64,000 nucleotides of DNA. It comes from Planctomyces sp. SH-PL62 (GTDB taxonomy: Bacteria; Planctomycetota; Planctomycetia; Isosphaerales; Isosphaeraceae). The notes under the pieces are model-generated. The model searched no databases and had not been told where the DNA came from. It saw nothing but the letters and a program-made list of their open reading frames with translations. The DNA lies in assembly GCF_001610895.1 (NCBI RefSeq), contig NZ_CP011273.1:4154001-4218000 (forward strand). Reading direction: 5' to 3'. Position numbers and translations under genes: made by a program. Below are positions 62,701 through 64,000 of the stretch, one piece after another (positions within the stretch are counted from its first letter, which is position 1; every line of letters starts with the position of its first letter).

Positions 62701-63053
62701 GCTCCCTGGTCGATCCAGGTCTTGATCAGCTTGATCTGCTCGCCGCTCAACGCCTCACCGTCGCCAGGGGGGGGCATCCTCCCCTCCCCTTCCTCGGCGA
62801 TCAGGTCCATCAGCACGCTCTCGTCGCTCTTCCCCGGTTCAATCGCCGGCCCGCCGAGGCCTCCCTCGATGAGGGATTTCACCGAGTCCGTGCGAAGCTC
62901 GCTCTTCTGTTTCAGGGTTCCGTGGCAGGAGTAGCACCGGACCGAGAGGATCGGCTTGATTTGCTTGACGTAGTCGACCGCCTCGTCCGCCGAAGCCTGG
63001 CTCGGCGTGAGAATCCAGCCGAGGCCGGCGATCAGGAGTAGGGCCCAACGCAT
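59775..63053 (-). CDS. DUF1549/DUF1553 exported c-type cytochrome-like protein with inserted lectin-like domain
   Basis: This 1092-residue protein has a signal peptide (about 1-22). A planctomycete cytochrome c domain follows with C40, C43 and H44 (RCYSCHG). A DUF1549 region contains [32 protein letters not shown] and a [13 protein letters not shown] haem-like motif. The middle (about 550-720) is a beta-rich concanavalin/DUF1080-like insert, followed by a long Ala/Glu coiled coil (about 720-840). A DUF1553 domain with [35 protein letters not shown] and a C-terminal NHNDFITIR completes it. It is the first gene of the six-gene run. GAAGGAG lies ten bases upstream of ATG 63053. Confidence 0.9.
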   Translation of the reverse strand: MRWALLLIAGLGWILTPSQASADEAVDYVKQIKPILSVRCYSCHGTLKQKSELRTDSVKSLIEGGLGGPAIEPGKSDESVLMDLIAEEGEGRMPPPGDGEALSGEQIKLIKTWIDQGAVAPPDDAPEPDPREHWAFRAPVRPLVPSTEAPGRANPIDAFLASSWSEKGLTPVGPAPKSLLLRRVYLDLIGLPPTAEEQDAFLSDESPDAYEKLVDRLLDGKAHAERWGRHWMDIWRYSDWWGLGAELRNSQKHIWHWRDWILESLEADKGYDQMVREMIAADETTPEDPDRLRATGFLARSYFKFNRNTWLEEVVEHTGKAFLGLTFDCAKCHDHKFDPISHNEYYQFRAFFEPYQVRTDQIPGQLDFEKEGIPRIFDCNLDAPTYRFERGNEARPVTSQPIKPGLPALLSWADLEIKPVSLPLEASRPGLRPFVLEDHLRVANASLEVARTNHAKARDHLAAMEAAEGPATAGGVGAASPSRFRDDFSTARPDAWESTGGLWVHEGGKLRQDDPGLVRSVHRTRTTHPEDFLASLRFVITGGEPWRSVGLAFDVAEGREILVYLSANADAPKLQITERRNGVDAYPEAGSLARPIRVGEPYELTVRVQGTLVNVAVNGEHALAYRLSVDRAPGTIALVTYAAKAEFTSMELAPLAPGEQLAEVGEPAFQGATPVERARSRAAVAEKALATALAYPKALQARAAADRALHLSPPTEDAKSLAVEAAHAERMEALARAEEALARLDHQVDAKATKAEEARKKHEEAAAAVAAARKAVDESSEEYTPLRGARKAVESPTDSDAPNVLTFPAASTGRRTALANWMTDRKNPLTARVAVNHIWARHFGKPLVATVFDFGRKGARPTHPELLDHLAVEFMDDGWSMKRLHRRIVLSEAYRRSSSAAGADPATLAADPENRLYWRMNPVRMEAQVVRDSLFRLAGELSDEFGGPSIPHTEVMSPRRSLYFVHSHNDHNRFLGTFDDASVRDCYRRDESIVPVQALALWNSGLSQSLATKITARLDARLGETSDARFAAEAFRSILCIPPSDAERSACEQALADLRRLLEKRGAAGPDRRAREILVQSLINHNDFITIR

Positions 63054-63406
63054 CCTGAGGGATCTCCTTCGTTCCAGCCTGAGCCGCGTCGATCTCTCGA
63101 CCCACCGGCGGTCGGACGATCTTTCCTGGGTCCGAGTACGGTTGTTGAACATAGGTAGGATAACAGAACGCCGGGGGCCGGTGGTAGTGTGCGGCGATCG
63201 CTCGCGACGCCTCGCAAGGCCTCTGATGTTCCGCGGATCGGTCATGCCGATGGCCCGACGTCACCTGTCTACAACGATCTTGAGGGTCCGACCGGATCGG
63301 CCGGGACGGCGTCAAAGGATTTCAAAACGGGCAACAGGACGAATTCGATTCGAGTGATACAATCCCTATTAGATACGCCATCCCGAGAAGAGGCACCGAG
63401 GTCGCC
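63054..63406. other. intergenic, divergent promoters
   Basis: These 353 bp separate the DUF1549/DUF1553 gene and the CheW gene, which point away from each other. A TACAAT -10-like element at 63358-63363 precedes cheW by 44 bp but has no convincing -35. No coding sequence or repeat was found. Confidence 0.45.
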
Positions 63407-63913
63407 ATGAGTCACGACGCCCCATCGACGCCGGCGGCTGCGCGAGGCGAGAGTCCGATCCTGCAATTCGTCGGGTTCCGCCTCGGCGACGAGGATTACG
63501 CCATCGCGATCACCCGGATCCAGGAGATCATCTTGATGAAGCCGATCACTCGGCTTCCTCAGGCGCCCGACCACATCGAAGGGCTGATCAACCTGAGGGG
63601 CGCGGTGATCCCGGTGGTCAGCCTTCGGAGACGATTCGGCCAGGCGGCGCGCGATTTCGACGAGGAGACGCGTACGATCGTCGTGAACGTCCAGGGCAAG
63701 ACGGTCGGCTGCATCGTCGACGCCGTGACCCAGGTCATGCGGATCAATCGCGACCAGATCCAGCCGTCTCCCCTGGCCTCGGCCGGCGGCTCCTGCCGCT
63801 ATGTGTCGGGCCTGGCGAGGCTCGGGGAACGACTCCTGATCATGCTCGACGTCGAGAGCCTTCTTCAGTTCGAGGAGCCGGCGGTCCCGTCGACCGCTGG
63901 GCCGGCGGCGTGA
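63407..63913 (+). CDS. CheW-domain chemotaxis coupling protein
   Basis: This 168-residue single CheW domain (about 20-155) has QFVGFRLGDEDYAIAITRIQEII, PDHIEGLINLRGAVIPVVSLRRRFG, IVVNVQGKTVGCIVDAVTQVMR and YVSGLARLGERLLIMLDVESLL. CheW links receptors to CheA in chemosensory arrays. The next gene may begin with the ATG at 63994 (window edge), so a chemosensory cluster may continue beyond. Whether it serves motility or another output is open; no flagellar export gene is visible in the window. Confidence 0.92.
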   Translation: MSHDAPSTPAAARGESPILQFVGFRLGDEDYAIAITRIQEIILMKPITRLPQAPDHIEGLINLRGAVIPVVSLRRRFGQAARDFDEETRTIVVNVQGKTVGCIVDAVTQVMRINRDQIQPSPLASAGGSCRYVSGLARLGERLLIMLDVESLLQFEEPAVPSTAGPAA

Positions 63914-64000
63914 ATTCGCCCGCGATCGGCGAGTTCCGTCCGTCCGATGTGGATGATCCCCCAGGTCTCGCGTGAGGCGAGGTTGCAGACCCCATGAAGC

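Noticed and set aside
1-64000. tRNA, rRNA and insertion-sequence search by eye
   Set aside because: No T-loop GTTCRANNC context with cloverleaf, no rRNA-like block and no transposase or terminal inverted repeats were found.

Overview
The window reads as a high-GC planctomycete chromosome, most like the Isosphaeraceae. Supporting marks are a DUF1559 prepilin-like protein paired with a small lipoprotein, a DUF1501 and DUF1549/DUF1553 exported pair, a giant PVC-type dehydrogenase with HEAT repeats and a CxxCH haem motif, and an ECF sigma factor divergent from a Ser/Thr kinase. Strong GC bias leaves long open frames opposite most genes; these are treated as shadows. No rRNA, tRNA, transposase or CRISPR array was seen. 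All family names come from reading motifs, without database searches.

Layout. 1-9.8 kb: a two-domain esterase, a HlyD adaptor, an epimerase, an SGNH hydrolase, a divergent peptidoglycan amidase / beta-lactamase-like pair, a TerB-like protein and a thioesterase. 9.8-13.4 kb: two tandem membrane-anchored CX5R phosphatases whose frames overlap by 182 nt, an XRE regulator, an 836-bp gene-free stretch and a protein of unknown family. 13.5-21.7 kb: GT4 glycosyltransferase, queA, a group-2 sigma-70 factor, two small lipoproteins, an orphan PII protein, a HAD hydrolase, a receiver-like protein, a 149-bp-period palindromic repeat, a HEAT-like secreted protein and a membrane protein. 21.7-28.8 kb: a CusB-type adaptor, hflC-hflK, an MFS transporter and a PMT-like membrane protein.

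28.8-35.9 kb is the most unusual block. Six minus-strand genes run from a triple-PAS histidine kinase through a receiver, a receiver-kinase hybrid and a receiver with a degenerate RsbW-like tail to an unknown protein and a FliM/FliN/SctQ-like protein with two SpoA domains. No flagellar or secretion export genes are visible. 36.1-38.7 kb: a 2Fe-2S ferredoxin-panC-panD-lgt run. 38.7-48.3 kb: a Ser/Thr kinase that carries a zinc anti-sigma-like HxxxCxxC motif and a C-terminal jelly-roll-like domain, the divergent ECF sigma factor, DUF1559 protein, lipoprotein, and a 1843-residue fusion of a ceramidase-like domain, PVC dehydrogenase, HEAT repeats and cytochrome c. The fusion carries the same jelly-roll-like domain as the kinase.

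48.4-52.6 kb: methyltransferase, FHA protein, MoxR ATPase and a sirtuin. 52.8-63.1 kb: six tightly packed minus-strand genes (DUF1549/DUF1553, DUF1501, MFS, ceramidase-like hydrolase, class III aminotransferase, enolase-superfamily dehydratase) that look like one catabolic operon. The window ends with a CheW gene.
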